Assembly: GCF_017599385.1 (NCBI RefSeq)
Contig: NZ_JAGFPK010000001.1
Span: 684,177-748,176, forward strand
Direction: 5' to 3'
Length of the DNA: 64,000 nucleotides
Source of the DNA: Ciceribacter sp. L1K22
Lineage (GTDB): Bacteria > Pseudomonadota > Alphaproteobacteria > Rhizobiales > Rhizobiaceae
Shown here: positions 15,596 through 25,530 of the stretch, piece by piece
How the letters are laid out: every line of letters begins with the position of its first letter
How positions within the stretch are numbered: position 1 is the first letter of the stretch
Position numbers and translations under genes: made by a program
Notes under the pieces: generated by a model
Told to the model about the DNA's origin: nothing
Seen by the model: the letters and a program-made list of their open reading frames with translations, nothing else
The model's database searches: none

Positions 15596-16741
15596 ATGGT
15601 AGTTGCGCCGTCTTTGGTGGCAACAGAAGTCGGAAGTCGCGTTTTGAAGAAGAGGGAACAGAGGTCGGGCAAAGGATCGCCATCACAGCGCGGCGCCGGG
15701 GGAGCACCGAGACGCGATGGCCGCCCGGGCGTTCGCAATGGCGACCAGCAGCGAAAGGCGGCGCCTATCGCCGAAACGAACACGCCGTCGGCTGAACCGG
15801 CGCGCGGACTGTCGCCGAGAAGCGGCGAGCGTCCCGCCGAGCGGGTGCCGCTCATTCTTGAATCGCATGCGGCGGGCGATTTCCACCTGATCGACAGTGG
15901 GAACGGTCAGAAGCTCGAACAGTATGGATCTTACCGCATAGTTCGTCCCGAAGCCCAGGCGCTTTGGAAACCCTCATTGCCAGACCATGTTTGGAATGGC
16001 GCCGATGCGGTCTTTACCGGAGACACTGACGAGGACGGCATTGGGCGCTGGCGCTTCCCCCGGGAGGCTCTTGGCGAGACCTGGCCCCTTTCATTGCTGG
16101 GTGTGGATTTTCATGGGCGTTTCACGGCTTTCCGCCACGTCGGGGTCTTTCCGGAGCAGATCGCGCATTGGTCCTGGATGAAAGAGCGGATCGAGACCGA
16201 GAAGCGAACACTGAAAGTGCTCAACCTCTTCGGCTATACGGGTGTCGCTTCGCTGATCGCAGCCGCTGCAGGCGCGGAGGTGACGCATGTGGACGCCTCC
16301 AAGAAGGCGATAGGCTGGGCGCGTGAGAATCAGGCCCTCAGCCGCCTCGACAAGGCGCCGATACGTTGGATCTGCGATGACGCGATGAAGTTCATTCAGC
16401 GCGAAGAACGCCGCGGCAACCGCTATGACATCATCCTGACGGATCCTCCGAAGTTCGGCAGGGGCCCGAATGGCGAGGTCTGGCAACTGTTTGATCATCT
16501 GCCATTGATGCTCGATATCTGTCGCGAATTGCTGTCGCCCAAAGCGCTCGGTCTGGTGCTGACCGCCTACTCCATACGGGCAAGCTTCTACTCAATCCAT
16601 GAACTGATGCGTGAGACGATGCGCGGAAAGGGTGGCTGGGTCGAATCCGGGGAACTGGTGATCCGCGAGACGGGTCTCGACGGCAAGGCGCCAAATCGTG
16701 TTCTTTCAACTTCCCTTTTCAGTCGCTGGGTGCCGAAATGA
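15596..16741 (+). CDS. Class I SAM-dependent methyltransferase, RlmI-like (rRNA C5-cytosine type)
   Basis: The 381-aa protein has a low-complexity basic N-terminus (residues 1-85, rich in Arg, Gly, Pro and Ser) followed by a methyltransferase domain. Motif I LNLFGYTGVASLIAAAAGA, the acidic loop THVDASKKAIGWARENQ, and the catalytic-type motif IILTDPPKFGRG place it near the RlmI/RlmL 23S rRNA methyltransferases. It has no PUA domain. ATG at 15596 follows AGGTGGA. Its stop overlaps the start of the next RNA methyltransferase gene. The target base is not proven. Confidence 0.78.
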   Translation: MVVAPSLVATEVGSRVLKKREQRSGKGSPSQRGAGGAPRRDGRPGVRNGDQQRKAAPIAETNTPSAEPARGLSPRSGERPAERVPLILESHAAGDFHLIDSGNGQKLEQYGSYRIVRPEAQALWKPSLPDHVWNGADAVFTGDTDEDGIGRWRFPREALGETWPLSLLGVDFHGRFTAFRHVGVFPEQIAHWSWMKERIETEKRTLKVLNLFGYTGVASLIAAAAGAEVTHVDASKKAIGWARENQALSRLDKAPIRWICDDAMKFIQREERRGNRYDIILTDPPKFGRGPNGEVWQLFDHLPLMLDICRELLSPKALGLVLTAYSIRASFYSIHELMRETMRGKGGWVESGELVIRETGLDGKAPNRVLSTSLFSRWVPK

Positions 16742-17598
16742 ATAACGACATCAGGCACGACGGTGCCCGGCGGGTCGGTCAGGTCAAGGAGGTCACCAGC
16801 CTTGCCAATCCCATCGTCAAGGACATCAAGGCACTGTCTCAAAAGAAGACGCGCGACGAGACGCGATCCTTTATCGCGGAGGGCCTGAAGCTCGTCATCG
16901 ACGCGCTCGATCTAGGCTGGACGATCAAAACCCTCGTCTATTCCAAGGCTGCCAAGGGCAAGCCGGTGATCGAAAAAACCGCCGCCCGGACCATTGCGGC
17001 CGGTGGCCTTGTCCTGGAAGTCAGCGAAAAGGTCATGTCCGCGATCACCCGTCGCGACAACCCGCAGATGGTAGCGGGAGTTTTTGAGCAGCGATGGATG
17101 CCGTTGAAAACGATATCGCCGGTTTCGGGGCAGACCTGGATTGCACTGGATCGCGTTCGTGATCCCGGCAATCTCGGTACGATCATTCGCACGGCTGACG
17201 CCTCCGGAGCATCGGGGATCATTCTGGTCGGTGATTGCACTGATCCTTTCTCGATGGAGACGGTCCGCGCAACCATGGGCTCCGTTTTCGCGGTGCCCGT
17301 GGTCAAAGCAACGGTCGCGGAGTTTCTTGCCTGGAAACGTGCGGCAGGCGTGAATATCGTCGCCACCCACCTTGCGGGTGCGGTTGACTACCGGACGATT
17401 GATTACCGGTCGCGTCCCGTCGTGCTTTTGATGGGCAATGAGCAGTCGGGGCTCCCCGACGAACTGGCCTCGGCGGCCGACTCCCTCGCGCGAATTCCCC
17501 AGTCAGGCATGGCGGATTCGCTCAATCTCGCTGTCGCGACGGGTGTCATGCTGTTCGAAGCAAGACGGCACCTGCTCTCGCTCGGAGACCATGCCTGA
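16738..17598 (+). CDS. TrmH/SpoU-family RNA 2'-O-methyltransferase
   Basis: The 286-aa SPOUT methyltransferase has an N-terminal substrate-binding domain ([24 protein letters not shown]) and the knotted catalytic domain with motif 1 [20 protein letters not shown], motif 2 [11 protein letters not shown] and motif 3 [22 protein letters not shown]. Such enzymes methylate ribose in tRNA or 23S rRNA. It overlaps the upstream methyltransferase gene by 4 bp and lspA by 1 bp, forming a tight operon. The exact target is unknown. Confidence 0.88.
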   Translation: MNNDIRHDGARRVGQVKEVTSLANPIVKDIKALSQKKTRDETRSFIAEGLKLVIDALDLGWTIKTLVYSKAAKGKPVIEKTAARTIAAGGLVLEVSEKVMSAITRRDNPQMVAGVFEQRWMPLKTISPVSGQTWIALDRVRDPGNLGTIIRTADASGASGIILVGDCTDPFSMETVRATMGSVFAVPVVKATVAEFLAWKRAAGVNIVATHLAGAVDYRTIDYRSRPVVLLMGNEQSGLPDELASAADSLARIPQSGMADSLNLAVATGVMLFEARRHLLSLGDHA

Positions 17599-18089
17599 TG
17601 GCCGGACGCACCTTGTTTTCACGTCCGATGCCGGCGGTGATCTTCGTGGTTGCAATGCTGTTTCTCGATCAGTTGATCAAGTATCTCGTCGAGATCGAAC
17701 TGCCGATGCACGAACTGGTCCCTGTCATGCCGTTCCTCGCGCTCTACCGGACCCATAACCTGGGAGTGGCGTTTTCAATGCTGTCGGGAATGGACGGCTG
17801 GTTCATTGTCGGTCTTCGGATTGTCATCGTGGGCTTTGTCCTATGGATGTGGCGGCGCACGGACTACACCCATCACTTCGCACATCTCGGTTACTCACTG
17901 ATCATCGCAGGTGCCATCGGCAATATCATCGACCGTTTCGTGTACGGGCATGTCGTCGACTATATTCTGTTCTACACCGGCACATGGTCGTTCGCCGTGT
18001 TCAACCTCGCAGACGCCTGCATAACGATCGGAGCGGGACTCGTTCTGGTCCAGGAGTTCCTCGTACCTCACCCGAAGGACAAGGCCTGA
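17598..18089 (+). CDS. lspA: Lipoprotein signal peptidase (signal peptidase II)
   Basis: This 163-aa membrane aspartyl protease cleaves the signal peptide of diacylated prolipoproteins. It has four hydrophobic segments; the catalytic aspartates are Asp121 in GHVVDYI and Asp139 in FNLADACI, with the GNIIDR motif between. The TGATG overlap with the upstream methyltransferase shows translational coupling. Lnt, the next enzyme but one in lipoprotein maturation, is encoded at 40.2 kb. Confidence 0.95.
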   Translation: MAGRTLFSRPMPAVIFVVAMLFLDQLIKYLVEIELPMHELVPVMPFLALYRTHNLGVAFSMLSGMDGWFIVGLRIVIVGFVLWMWRRTDYTHHFAHLGYSLIIAGAIGNIIDRFVYGHVVDYILFYTGTWSFAVFNLADACITIGAGLVLVQEFLVPHPKDKA

Positions 18090-18186
18090 CCTGCTTTGCG
18101 TCAGTCGCGGCAGCGTGGCTTGCGTCACGAAGTTGTCGTAGAAGCGTGGTTTATGACCCGGAAAAGTAGGGCGGAGACGAATCGCC

Positions 18187-19065
18187 ATGGGCATCGAAAT
18201 TCTGGATCGCTCGACAGTCGCTGACGCAGTCACCGGACCGTCAACAGCCGATACGCAGACCATTCTTGACGTTCTTGGCCGGATCGGAAATCTTGAGACC
18301 CGTCTGGCGCGCACCGAGCGTGAAATAGACGCTGCCCAGGCGCTGCGGTTCAAGGTGTTTGCCGAGGAGATGCACGCCATCCTGCCACCGGAAGCGATGC
18401 GTCGGCAGCGTGACGCCGACCAATGGGATGCGGTCTGCGATCATCTACTCGTCCTGGACCGCTCGCTGGAAGGTGATGCGGAGGACCAGATCGTTGGAAC
18501 CTACAGGCTCCTCCGACAGGAAGTCGCCTTAGACCATGGCGGGTTCTATTCTGCGTCGGAATTCCAGGTAGGTGATCTCCTGTCCCGGCATCCCGGCAAG
18601 CGCTTCATGGAACTGGGGCGCTCCTGTGTATTGCCCCCGTATCGAACCAAGCGCACCGTGGAATTGTTGTGGCAGGGGAATTGGGCCTATGCTCTCAGAT
18701 ACGGTGTCGATGCCATGTTCGGCTGCGGATCCTTCCCCGGGGTGCGTCCCGAGGAGCATGCCTTGGCGCTATCGTTCCTCCATCACAACGTAGTTGCAAA
18801 AGGCGACTGGCACGTCAGCGCGCGTCCGGAACTTCATCGCGAGATGGATCTCATGCCGAGCGAAGCCGTGAATCCGAAGCGGGCGCTACTGGCAATGCCG
18901 CCCCTTATCAAGGGTTATTTGCGCCTCGGTGCGATGGTGGGTAGTGGCGCGGTCGTCGATCAGGCCTTCAACACCACAGACGTGTTGATTTTGCTTCCCA
19001 TCTCCAGCATTTCCGACCGCTATATCAATTACTACGGTGCTGACGCCGGACGCTTTGCGAGCTGA
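18187..19065 (+). CDS. olsB: Ornithine 3-hydroxyacyl-ACP N-acyltransferase OlsB
   Basis: OlsB transfers a 3-hydroxy fatty acid from acyl carrier protein to the alpha-amino group of ornithine, giving lyso-ornithine lipid, a phosphorus-free membrane lipid made under phosphate limitation. The 292-aa protein carries the acetyltransferase-like domain from about residue 30 (ARTEREIDAAQALRFKVF) with ELGRSCVLPPYRTKRTVELLWQG and the GCGSFPGV segment typical of the family. OlsA, which completes the lipid, is encoded 16 kb away at 35.0 kb. It is close to tme, as in Sinorhizobium. The 97-bp gap after lspA may hold its promoter. Confidence 0.88.
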   Translation: MGIEILDRSTVADAVTGPSTADTQTILDVLGRIGNLETRLARTEREIDAAQALRFKVFAEEMHAILPPEAMRRQRDADQWDAVCDHLLVLDRSLEGDAEDQIVGTYRLLRQEVALDHGGFYSASEFQVGDLLSRHPGKRFMELGRSCVLPPYRTKRTVELLWQGNWAYALRYGVDAMFGCGSFPGVRPEEHALALSFLHHNVVAKGDWHVSARPELHREMDLMPSEAVNPKRALLAMPPLIKGYLRLGAMVGSGAVVDQAFNTTDVLILLPISSISDRYINYYGADAGRFAS

Positions 19066-19082
19066 GGCGGCAGCTGACTTTT

Positions 19083-19253
19083 TCACCAAGACGATGTATC
19101 GCGGGGATCAAGCGGCAAGTCGCCGACTTCGCGCAGACTCATCCGGGTCACCGCAGGGTGTATCAGGGGATCACGCCGCCAACCTTCGGCGACGCCTTTC
19201 TCTGTCAAAAGCGTCCGGACAATCAACGAAATCTTATAGAATATCTTGAGCAT
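19083..19253 (-). CDS. Small hypothetical protein, 56 aa
   Basis: A short minus-strand ORF lies between olsB and the LysR gene. ATG at 19251-19253 follows a GAGGAG ribosome site 9 nt upstream. The product begins MLKIFYKISLIVRTLLTEK, an amphipathic helix, then has a DPLIHPAV..MSLREVGDLPL motif. From memory this resembles a family of 50-60-aa rhizobial proteins with an HP(D/A)hxxMSxRELADLP core; I have not been able to check. The stop converges on the olsB stop 17 bp away. It is divergent from the LysR gene, so the regulator may control it. Function unknown. Confidence 0.6.
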   Translation of the reverse strand: MLKIFYKISLIVRTLLTEKGVAEGWRRDPLIHPAVTRMSLREVGDLPLDPRDTSSW

Positions 19254-19366
19254 GGGACGGGCTCCTCAGCTGGTCGCCCTATTCGGTCGACCTCAATTGC
19301 CCAAAATACAGGGATGTCACCGTATCTCCCATTGATGCTTTCGGCATAGAGCTATAGATTTTCTGC

Positions 19367-20302
19367 ATGAGGAACTTGAATGTCATGACCCTGAACGGTC
19401 TTAGGGCGGTGGAAGCCGTGGGGCGGCTGGGATCGCTACAGGCTGCGTCCGACGAACTGGGTGTGACCATCGGCGCGGTCAGCCAGCAGGTGATCAAATG
19501 CGAGACACAGCTGGGCCGGTCGCTCTTCGCACGCGAGCCGCGCGGTCTCGTAGTCTTGCCGGGCGCTCGAGACTTCGTGACGCGACTGACCGAAGCCTTC
19601 GGTGGCTTGTCCCGTGCCATAGACTGGATACGACACGAGAGGGAGGACGTCCTGACGATCTCCGTCGCTCCGGTCTTTGCGGCGAGATGGCTCGTCTTCA
19701 GGCTGGGACAGTTTGCCGAGCTTTACCCAGACATCCGCATCCGCCTGGACGCTACCGACCGCCTGATCGATCCAAATGTAGGCGATGTCGATCTTTGCAT
19801 TCGCGTTGGAAAGGGTCGATGGTCCGGCGTGCAGGCCAACCTTTTGCTGCAGCAGCAGGTCTTTCCCGTCTGCTCCCCGGCAATGGCATCGAAGCTGTCG
19901 GCACCCGCTGACATTCTGGACATGCCGTGGGTTGTCGATGCCCGGGCGATGTTTTCGCGAGACCTTTGGCTGGGTCGCGCCGGTCTTCCAATCGGCCGGG
20001 TGGTAGCCCGTCACGTTTTCAATGAAGCGTCGCTGTGTCTCGACGCCGTGATCGCCGGCCAAGGTGTGATGCTTGCGTGGCAGACGCTTGCCTCGCACGC
20101 CATCCAAAGCGGCCAGTTGGTCGTTCCATTCGGCCCGTTTGTGGCGACCGGCGATGGCCATTATCTGGTGACGGCGGAAAACGCGGCACGCGACCCGAAA
20201 GTCGAGGCTTTTGAAGCTTGGCTTCGGCAGGCGCTTAAAGACGACATGGCGGCACTGAACGCCTTCGTCCGAACGGCAGGCATCGAGCCGGCCGCGCTTT
20301 GA
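19367..20302 (+). CDS. LysR-family transcriptional regulator (GcvA-like)
   Basis: The 311-aa protein has the N-terminal winged helix (NGLRAVEAVGRLGSLQAASDELGVTIGAVSQQVIKCE) and a periplasmic-binding-like effector domain from about residue 95 (DVLTISVAPVFAARWLVFRLGQF). The wording resembles GcvA-type regulators. It lies between divergent and convergent neighbours: the 56-aa gene (divergent, 113 bp) and tme (convergent, 4 bp after its stop). LysR proteins usually act on a divergent target. An in-frame ATG at 19385 is an alternative start. Confidence 0.85.
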   Translation: MRNLNVMTLNGLRAVEAVGRLGSLQAASDELGVTIGAVSQQVIKCETQLGRSLFAREPRGLVVLPGARDFVTRLTEAFGGLSRAIDWIRHEREDVLTISVAPVFAARWLVFRLGQFAELYPDIRIRLDATDRLIDPNVGDVDLCIRVGKGRWSGVQANLLLQQQVFPVCSPAMASKLSAPADILDMPWVVDARAMFSRDLWLGRAGLPIGRVVARHVFNEASLCLDAVIAGQGVMLAWQTLASHAIQSGQLVVPFGPFVATGDGHYLVTAENAARDPKVEAFEAWLRQALKDDMAALNAFVRTAGIEPAAL

Positions 20303-20306
20303 GTCT

Positions 20307-22589
20307 CTAGTGGGCGTTGTAAGCAGCGATTGTCGCCATGTTGACAATATCCGTATCCTTGGCGCCGTACTGTGCGATCTGCACCGACTTCTGAAGGCCG
20401 ACGAGCAATGGCCCGATGACCGTCGAGCCCCCGAGTTCCTGTAGCATCTTCGTCGAGATCGCCGCAGAATGGATGGCGGGCATGACCAGCACGTTCGCGG
20501 TGCCGGAGAGGCGGCAGAACGGATACTGCTCCATGCGATGCGTGTTCAGTGCCACATCCGCGCCCATCTCCCCGTCATATTCGAAATCGACGTGACGCCG
20601 GTCGAGGATTTTCACCGCCTCGCGCAAACGCTCAGACCGCTCTCCGGTCGGATGTCCGAAGGTCGAATAGGCAAGCAGCGCAACGCGCGGCTCATAGCCC
20701 ATGCGGCGGGCGACGCCTGCCGCTTCCTCGGCGATGTCGGCAAGTTCCTCTGCCGTCGGCATGTCGTGCACTGCCGTATCGGCCACGAGAACCGTACGAC
20801 CGCGCGTCAGCGCCAGCGACACGCCGATAACCCGGTGGCCTGGCTCGGCGTCGATGCACCGACGGACATCCTCGAGCGCCGTCGAATAATTGCGCGTCGT
20901 ACCCGTCACCATGGCGTCGGCATCACCAAGCGCGACCATGCAGGAGGCGAAATGGTTGCGGTCCGTGTTGATCAGGCGCTGGCAATCGCGATGGAGATAT
21001 CCCTTCCGCTGCAGCCTGGAATAGAGATAGTCCGTATAGGCCTCGACGCGCGTCGAAACGCGGGCGTTGACGAGTTCGATGCCAGGCCGGTCGAGATCGA
21101 TGCCGGCTCTGGCCGCTGTCGCTTTCAGTGGCTCGTCGCGACCGAGCAGGATCGCCGTGCCAAGCCCCTGCGTCGCGAACGAGATTGCCGCGCGCATCAC
21201 CTGTTCCTCCTCGCCCTCGGCGAAGACCACGCGCTTCGGATGCTTCTTCACGCGCTCGTAGAGCCGCTGTGTCGTCGCGGCGATCGGGTCGCGTCGCGCT
21301 GAAAGTTCGCGCGCATAGGCATCGAGATCCTCGATTGCCTTTCCAGCGACGCCGCTTTCCATCGCTGCCCGCGCGACGGCAACAGGAATGGCGGAGATCA
21401 ACCGCGGATCGAAAGGTACGGGAATGATGTATTGCGGCCCGAAGCGCGGACGGTTGCCCTGATAGGCTGCCACCACGTCGTCGGGCACGTCCTCGCGGGC
21501 GAGATCGGCGAGAGCCTGCGCAGCGGCGATCTTCATCGCCTCGTTGATCTGCGATGCGCGAACGTCGAGCGCGCCCCGGAAGATATAGGGAAAGCCCAGG
21601 ACGTTGTTCACCTGGTTCGGATAATCGGAACGCCCGGTCGCCATTATCGCGTCGCTCCGGATTTCGGCGACCTCTTCCGGTGTGATTTCGGGATCGGGAT
21701 TGGCCATGGCGAAGATGATCGGGTTTGGCGCCATCGAACGGATCATGTCGGCGGAAAAAGCGCCCTTCTGCGACAGGCCGAACACGACGTCGGCCCCCGC
21801 CATCGCTTCGGCCAGTGTTCGGTTGTTGGTCTTCACCGCGTGCGCCGATTTCCACTGGTTCATACCTTCGGTTCGGCCTTGGTAGATCACGCCCTTGGTG
21901 TCGCAAAGGGTAACGTTTTGTGGGTTGAAGCCCATGCTCTTGATAAGCTCGACGCAGGCGATCGCCGCCGCGCCGGCGCCGTTGCACACCAGTTTGGTCG
22001 TCTTGAAGTCGCGGCCCGTGAGCGCCAGCGCGTTGATGAGACCGGCTGCCGCGATGATCGCCGTGCCGTGCTGATCGTCGTGAAAGACGGGGATATCCAT
22101 CAATTCGCGCAGGCGCTGCTCAATGATAAAGCAGTCGGGTGCCTTGATATCCTCGAGATTGATGCCGCCGAACGAAGGGCCGAGATAGCGGACGCAGTTG
22201 ATGAACTCGTCGACATTCTCGGTGTCGACTTCGAGGTCGATCGAGTCGACGTCTGCGAACCGCTTGAAGAGAACGGACTTGCCCTCCATCACCGGCTTGG
22301 AGGCAAGCGCACCCAGATTGCCCAGACCGAGAATGGCAGTGCCGTTCGAGATGACGGCCACCATGTTGCCGCGCGTGGTATAGTCATAGGCCGTCCTTGG
22401 ATCGGACGCGATTGCCTTGACCGGTACCGCCACTCCGGGTGAGTAGGCGAGCGAAAGGTCGCGCTGCGTTGCCATGGCCTTCGTTGGCGTGATCTCAAGC
22501 TTGCCAGGGCGGCCCTGCGCGTGAAAATCCAGTGCTTCCTGTTCGGTGACGGACGTCTTGGCCTTTCCGGCCTTGTCGTTTGTCGGCAT
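20307..22589 (-). CDS. tme: NADP-type malic enzyme with phosphotransacetylase-like C-terminal domain
   Basis: Malic enzyme decarboxylates malate to pyruvate, feeding acetyl-CoA and NADPH when cells use dicarboxylates. The 760-aa chimeric form has the malic domain in residues 1-430 ([41 protein letters not shown]) and a phosphate acetyltransferase-like domain from about 435 to the end that has no known acetyltransferase activity in rhizobia. The symbol tme is chosen over dme from its place beside mutS-glnD, as I recall for Sinorhizobium; cofactor preference cannot be read from sequence. The N-terminus is short, also fitting Tme. Confidence 0.87.
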   Translation of the reverse strand: MPTNDKAGKAKTSVTEQEALDFHAQGRPGKLEITPTKAMATQRDLSLAYSPGVAVPVKAIASDPRTAYDYTTRGNMVAVISNGTAILGLGNLGALASKPVMEGKSVLFKRFADVDSIDLEVDTENVDEFINCVRYLGPSFGGINLEDIKAPDCFIIEQRLRELMDIPVFHDDQHGTAIIAAAGLINALALTGRDFKTTKLVCNGAGAAAIACVELIKSMGFNPQNVTLCDTKGVIYQGRTEGMNQWKSAHAVKTNNRTLAEAMAGADVVFGLSQKGAFSADMIRSMAPNPIIFAMANPDPEITPEEVAEIRSDAIMATGRSDYPNQVNNVLGFPYIFRGALDVRASQINEAMKIAAAQALADLAREDVPDDVVAAYQGNRPRFGPQYIIPVPFDPRLISAIPVAVARAAMESGVAGKAIEDLDAYARELSARRDPIAATTQRLYERVKKHPKRVVFAEGEEEQVMRAAISFATQGLGTAILLGRDEPLKATAARAGIDLDRPGIELVNARVSTRVEAYTDYLYSRLQRKGYLHRDCQRLINTDRNHFASCMVALGDADAMVTGTTRNYSTALEDVRRCIDAEPGHRVIGVSLALTRGRTVLVADTAVHDMPTAEELADIAEEAAGVARRMGYEPRVALLAYSTFGHPTGERSERLREAVKILDRRHVDFEYDGEMGADVALNTHRMEQYPFCRLSGTANVLVMPAIHSAAISTKMLQELGGSTVIGPLLVGLQKSVQIAQYGAKDTDIVNMATIAAYNAH

Positions 22590-22702
22590 GTTCCCTCGAC
22601 CTAGTTGTGGGCAGCGTCTCGCGCGGCCGCCCTTGCTGTTGTTTTTGGTCTCCCAAGGCCGTTAGTGTTGCACGTCGCTTTTTGAAAGAAAACATTCCGC
22701 TC

Positions 22703-25444
22703 GTGAGCATCAACAACCCCCTTGATATTGAGGTCCTGAAGGCCGCCGAACTTGCCTCGGAGGAGAGCCGTGCCTCGGCGACGCCGATGATGGAGCAGTT
22801 CATCGAGATCAAGGCGAACAATCCCGATAGCCTGCTATTTTACCGAATGGGGGACTTCTACGAGCTGTTTTTCCAGGATGCGGTAGAGGCTTCCCGCGCG
22901 CTCGGCATTACGCTCACAAAACGCGGCCAGCACATGGGTCAGGACATCCCGATGTGCGGCGTGCCGGTGCACGCGGCCGACGATTATCTGCAGAAGCTGA
23001 TTTCCCTCGGCTTTCGTGTCGCCGTTTGCGAGCAGGTCGAGGATCCCGCTGAAGCAAAGAAGAGAGGATCGAAGTCGGTCGTTCGCCGGGATGTGGTGCG
23101 TCTCGTGACTCCCGGCACGCTGACGGAGGAAAAGCTTCTTTCCCCTTCCGAGTCGAACTACCTCATGGCGCTTGCCCGCATACGCGGCGCGTCGAGTTCC
23201 ATGGCGCTCGCCTGGATCGATATCTCGACCGGCGTCTTTAGGCTAGCGGAGACCGATGAGCAGCGGCTGCTGGCTGATATCCTGCGGATCGAGCCGCGGG
23301 AACTGGTGCTGGCCGACAACCTGTTCCACGATCCCGAATTACGTCCGGTCATGGATGTCCTTGGACGTATCGCCGTTCCTCAGCCGGCGGTGCTCTTCGA
23401 CAGCGCGACGGCCGAAGGACGTATAGCCCGCTATTTTGGTGTTGCAACGCTGGAAGGCTTCGGCAGTTTTTCCAGGGTCGAGATGGCTGCCGCCGCCGCT
23501 GCCGTGGCCTATGTCGAGAAGACCCAGATTTCCGAGCGTCCGCCGCTTGGCTTGCCGGAACGGCAGAATGCATCGTCTACGATGTTCATCGATCCGGCAA
23601 CGCGCGCCAACCTTGAGCTCGTCAAGACGCTGTCCGGCGATCGCAACGGTGCGCTCCTCAAGGCGCTCGACCGGACCGTGACCGGCGGCGGGGCACGATT
23701 GCTGGCCGAGCGTCTGATGTCACCGCTCACGGATCCGGGACTGATCGCGGAACGACAGGAGGCAATCGCCTTCCTGCTCGCCGAACCCATGTTGAGCGAC
23801 CGTCTTCGCGATCTGCTGAAACGGGTTCCGGACATGCCCCGCGCGCTGTCGCGTCTGGCACTGGACCGCGGCGGACCTCGCGATCTCGGCGCGATTTGCC
23901 TCGGTCTTGGCGCTGCCCGCGACGTTGCCGGGCTGCTTGCAGATCATATCGGCCTGCCGGACGAACTGGCAAACGCGCTAGCCGATTTGGAGGCCCTCCC
24001 AAGCAGTCTCGAAGAGAGACTCGCGGCGCTGCTTGCCGACGACCTGCCGCTTTTGAAGCGCGACGGCGGTTTCCTGCGGGATGGTGCTCGCCCGGATCTG
24101 GACGAGGCGCGCGCGCTCAGGGACCAGTCAAGGCGCGTCATCGCCGGCCTCCAGCTGCAATATTCCGACGAGACCGGGATCAAGTCCCTGAAGATCAAGC
24201 ACAACAACGTGCTCGGCTATTTCATCGAGGTCACAGCCAACAATGCCGGCCCGTTGACGGAAGGGGAGGCGAAGGCACGCTTCATCCACCGTCAGTCGAT
24301 GGCCAACGCGATGCGATTCACCACCACCGAATTGGCCGACCTCGAAACGCGGATCGCAAACGCTGCCGGTCAGGCTCTTGTGATCGAACTGGAAGCCTTC
24401 GATGCCATGACTGCCGATGTCGTGAGCGCCGCCGAGGCGATCAAGCGCGGGGCAAAGGCGCTCGCCGTTGTCGATGTAGCAGCCGCTTTGGCGGCCTTGG
24501 CCGAGGAACAGGGCTACTGCCGTCCGATGGTCGATGACAGCCGCATGTTCAGGATCGTTGCCGGACGTCACCCCGTTGTCGAGCAGGCATTGCGTCGGCA
24601 GTCGGCCGGACCGTTCATTGCGAATGGTTGCGATCTTTCGCCTGTGGCGGACGGAAGCGATGGCGCGATCTGGTTGCTCACCGGCCCCAACATGGGTGGT
24701 AAGTCGACTTTCCTTCGCCAGAACGCGCTGATCGCTATCATGGCGCAGATGGGATCCTTCGTGCCGGCGGGCGCAGCCCATATCGGTGTCGTTGACAGGC
24801 TCTTTTCCCGCGTCGGCGCTTCCGATGACCTGGCGCGGGGGCGGTCCACGTTCATGGTGGAAATGGTTGAAACGGCCGCGATCCTTAATCAGGCGAGCGA
24901 ACGCTCGCTGGTGATCCTCGACGAGATCGGTCGCGGAACGGCCACCTTCGACGGCCTGTCAATCGCCTGGGCGGCTGTCGAGCATCTGCATGAGGTCAAT
25001 CGCTGCCGCTCTTTGTTCGCCACCCATTTCCATGAACTGACGCAACTGTCGGAAAAGCTGCCTCGTCTCTCGAATGCGACGATGAAGGTGAAGGAATGGC
25101 AGGGCGACGTGGTGTTCCTGCACGAGGTTGGACCCGGCGCGGCTGACCGTTCCTATGGCATCCAGGTGGCTCGTCTCGCCGGCCTGCCTGCATCCGTGGT
25201 AGCTCGCGCCCGTGAAGTGTTGACGCTGCTTGAGGATGCCGACCGCAAAAATCCGGCCAGCCAGCTCATCGACGATCTGCCTCTGTTCCAGGTCGCCGTG
25301 CGGCGCGAGGAAACCGCTCGGTCTGCTTCGCCGCTTGCCTCGAAAGTCGAGGATATGCTCCGTGCGCTCGATCTGGACGATCTTACGCCGCGTCAGGCGT
25401 TGGACGCGCTTTACGCTTTGAAGCAAGAACTTGGCAAACCTTGA
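22703..25444 (+). CDS. mutS: DNA mismatch repair protein MutS
   Basis: MutS recognises mismatches and starts MutL-dependent repair. The 913-aa protein has the mismatch-binding domain I with the conserved Phe-x-Glu-type stretch [15 protein letters not shown], connector and lever domains, and the C-terminal ATPase with P-loop [14 protein letters not shown] near residue 660, Walker [18 protein letters not shown] and [12 protein letters not shown] at 22703 is chosen because homologs begin a few residues before the [19 protein letters not shown] block. The longer reading frame from 22580 would overlap the divergent tme start. Confidence 0.93.
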   Translation: MSINNPLDIEVLKAAELASEESRASATPMMEQFIEIKANNPDSLLFYRMGDFYELFFQDAVEASRALGITLTKRGQHMGQDIPMCGVPVHAADDYLQKLISLGFRVAVCEQVEDPAEAKKRGSKSVVRRDVVRLVTPGTLTEEKLLSPSESNYLMALARIRGASSSMALAWIDISTGVFRLAETDEQRLLADILRIEPRELVLADNLFHDPELRPVMDVLGRIAVPQPAVLFDSATAEGRIARYFGVATLEGFGSFSRVEMAAAAAAVAYVEKTQISERPPLGLPERQNASSTMFIDPATRANLELVKTLSGDRNGALLKALDRTVTGGGARLLAERLMSPLTDPGLIAERQEAIAFLLAEPMLSDRLRDLLKRVPDMPRALSRLALDRGGPRDLGAICLGLGAARDVAGLLADHIGLPDELANALADLEALPSSLEERLAALLADDLPLLKRDGGFLRDGARPDLDEARALRDQSRRVIAGLQLQYSDETGIKSLKIKHNNVLGYFIEVTANNAGPLTEGEAKARFIHRQSMANAMRFTTTELADLETRIANAAGQALVIELEAFDAMTADVVSAAEAIKRGAKALAVVDVAAALAALAEEQGYCRPMVDDSRMFRIVAGRHPVVEQALRRQSAGPFIANGCDLSPVADGSDGAIWLLTGPNMGGKSTFLRQNALIAIMAQMGSFVPAGAAHIGVVDRLFSRVGASDDLARGRSTFMVEMVETAAILNQASERSLVILDEIGRGTATFDGLSIAWAAVEHLHEVNRCRSLFATHFHELTQLSEKLPRLSNATMKVKEWQGDVVFLHEVGPGAADRSYGIQVARLAGLPASVVARAREVLTLLEDADRKNPASQLIDDLPLFQVAVRREETARSASPLASKVEDMLRALDLDDLTPRQALDALYALKQELGKP

Positions 25445-25530
25445 TCGCTAATATGCTGTAACCGGCCCCTCAAAAGCGCTATAGCGCAGTCACTGCGCGT
25501 GCTCACCAATTGAAAGCGAAGACGCCATCC

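Noticed and set aside
21432..22442. 336-aa plus-strand frame
   Set aside because: It is fully antisense to tme with no family resemblance.
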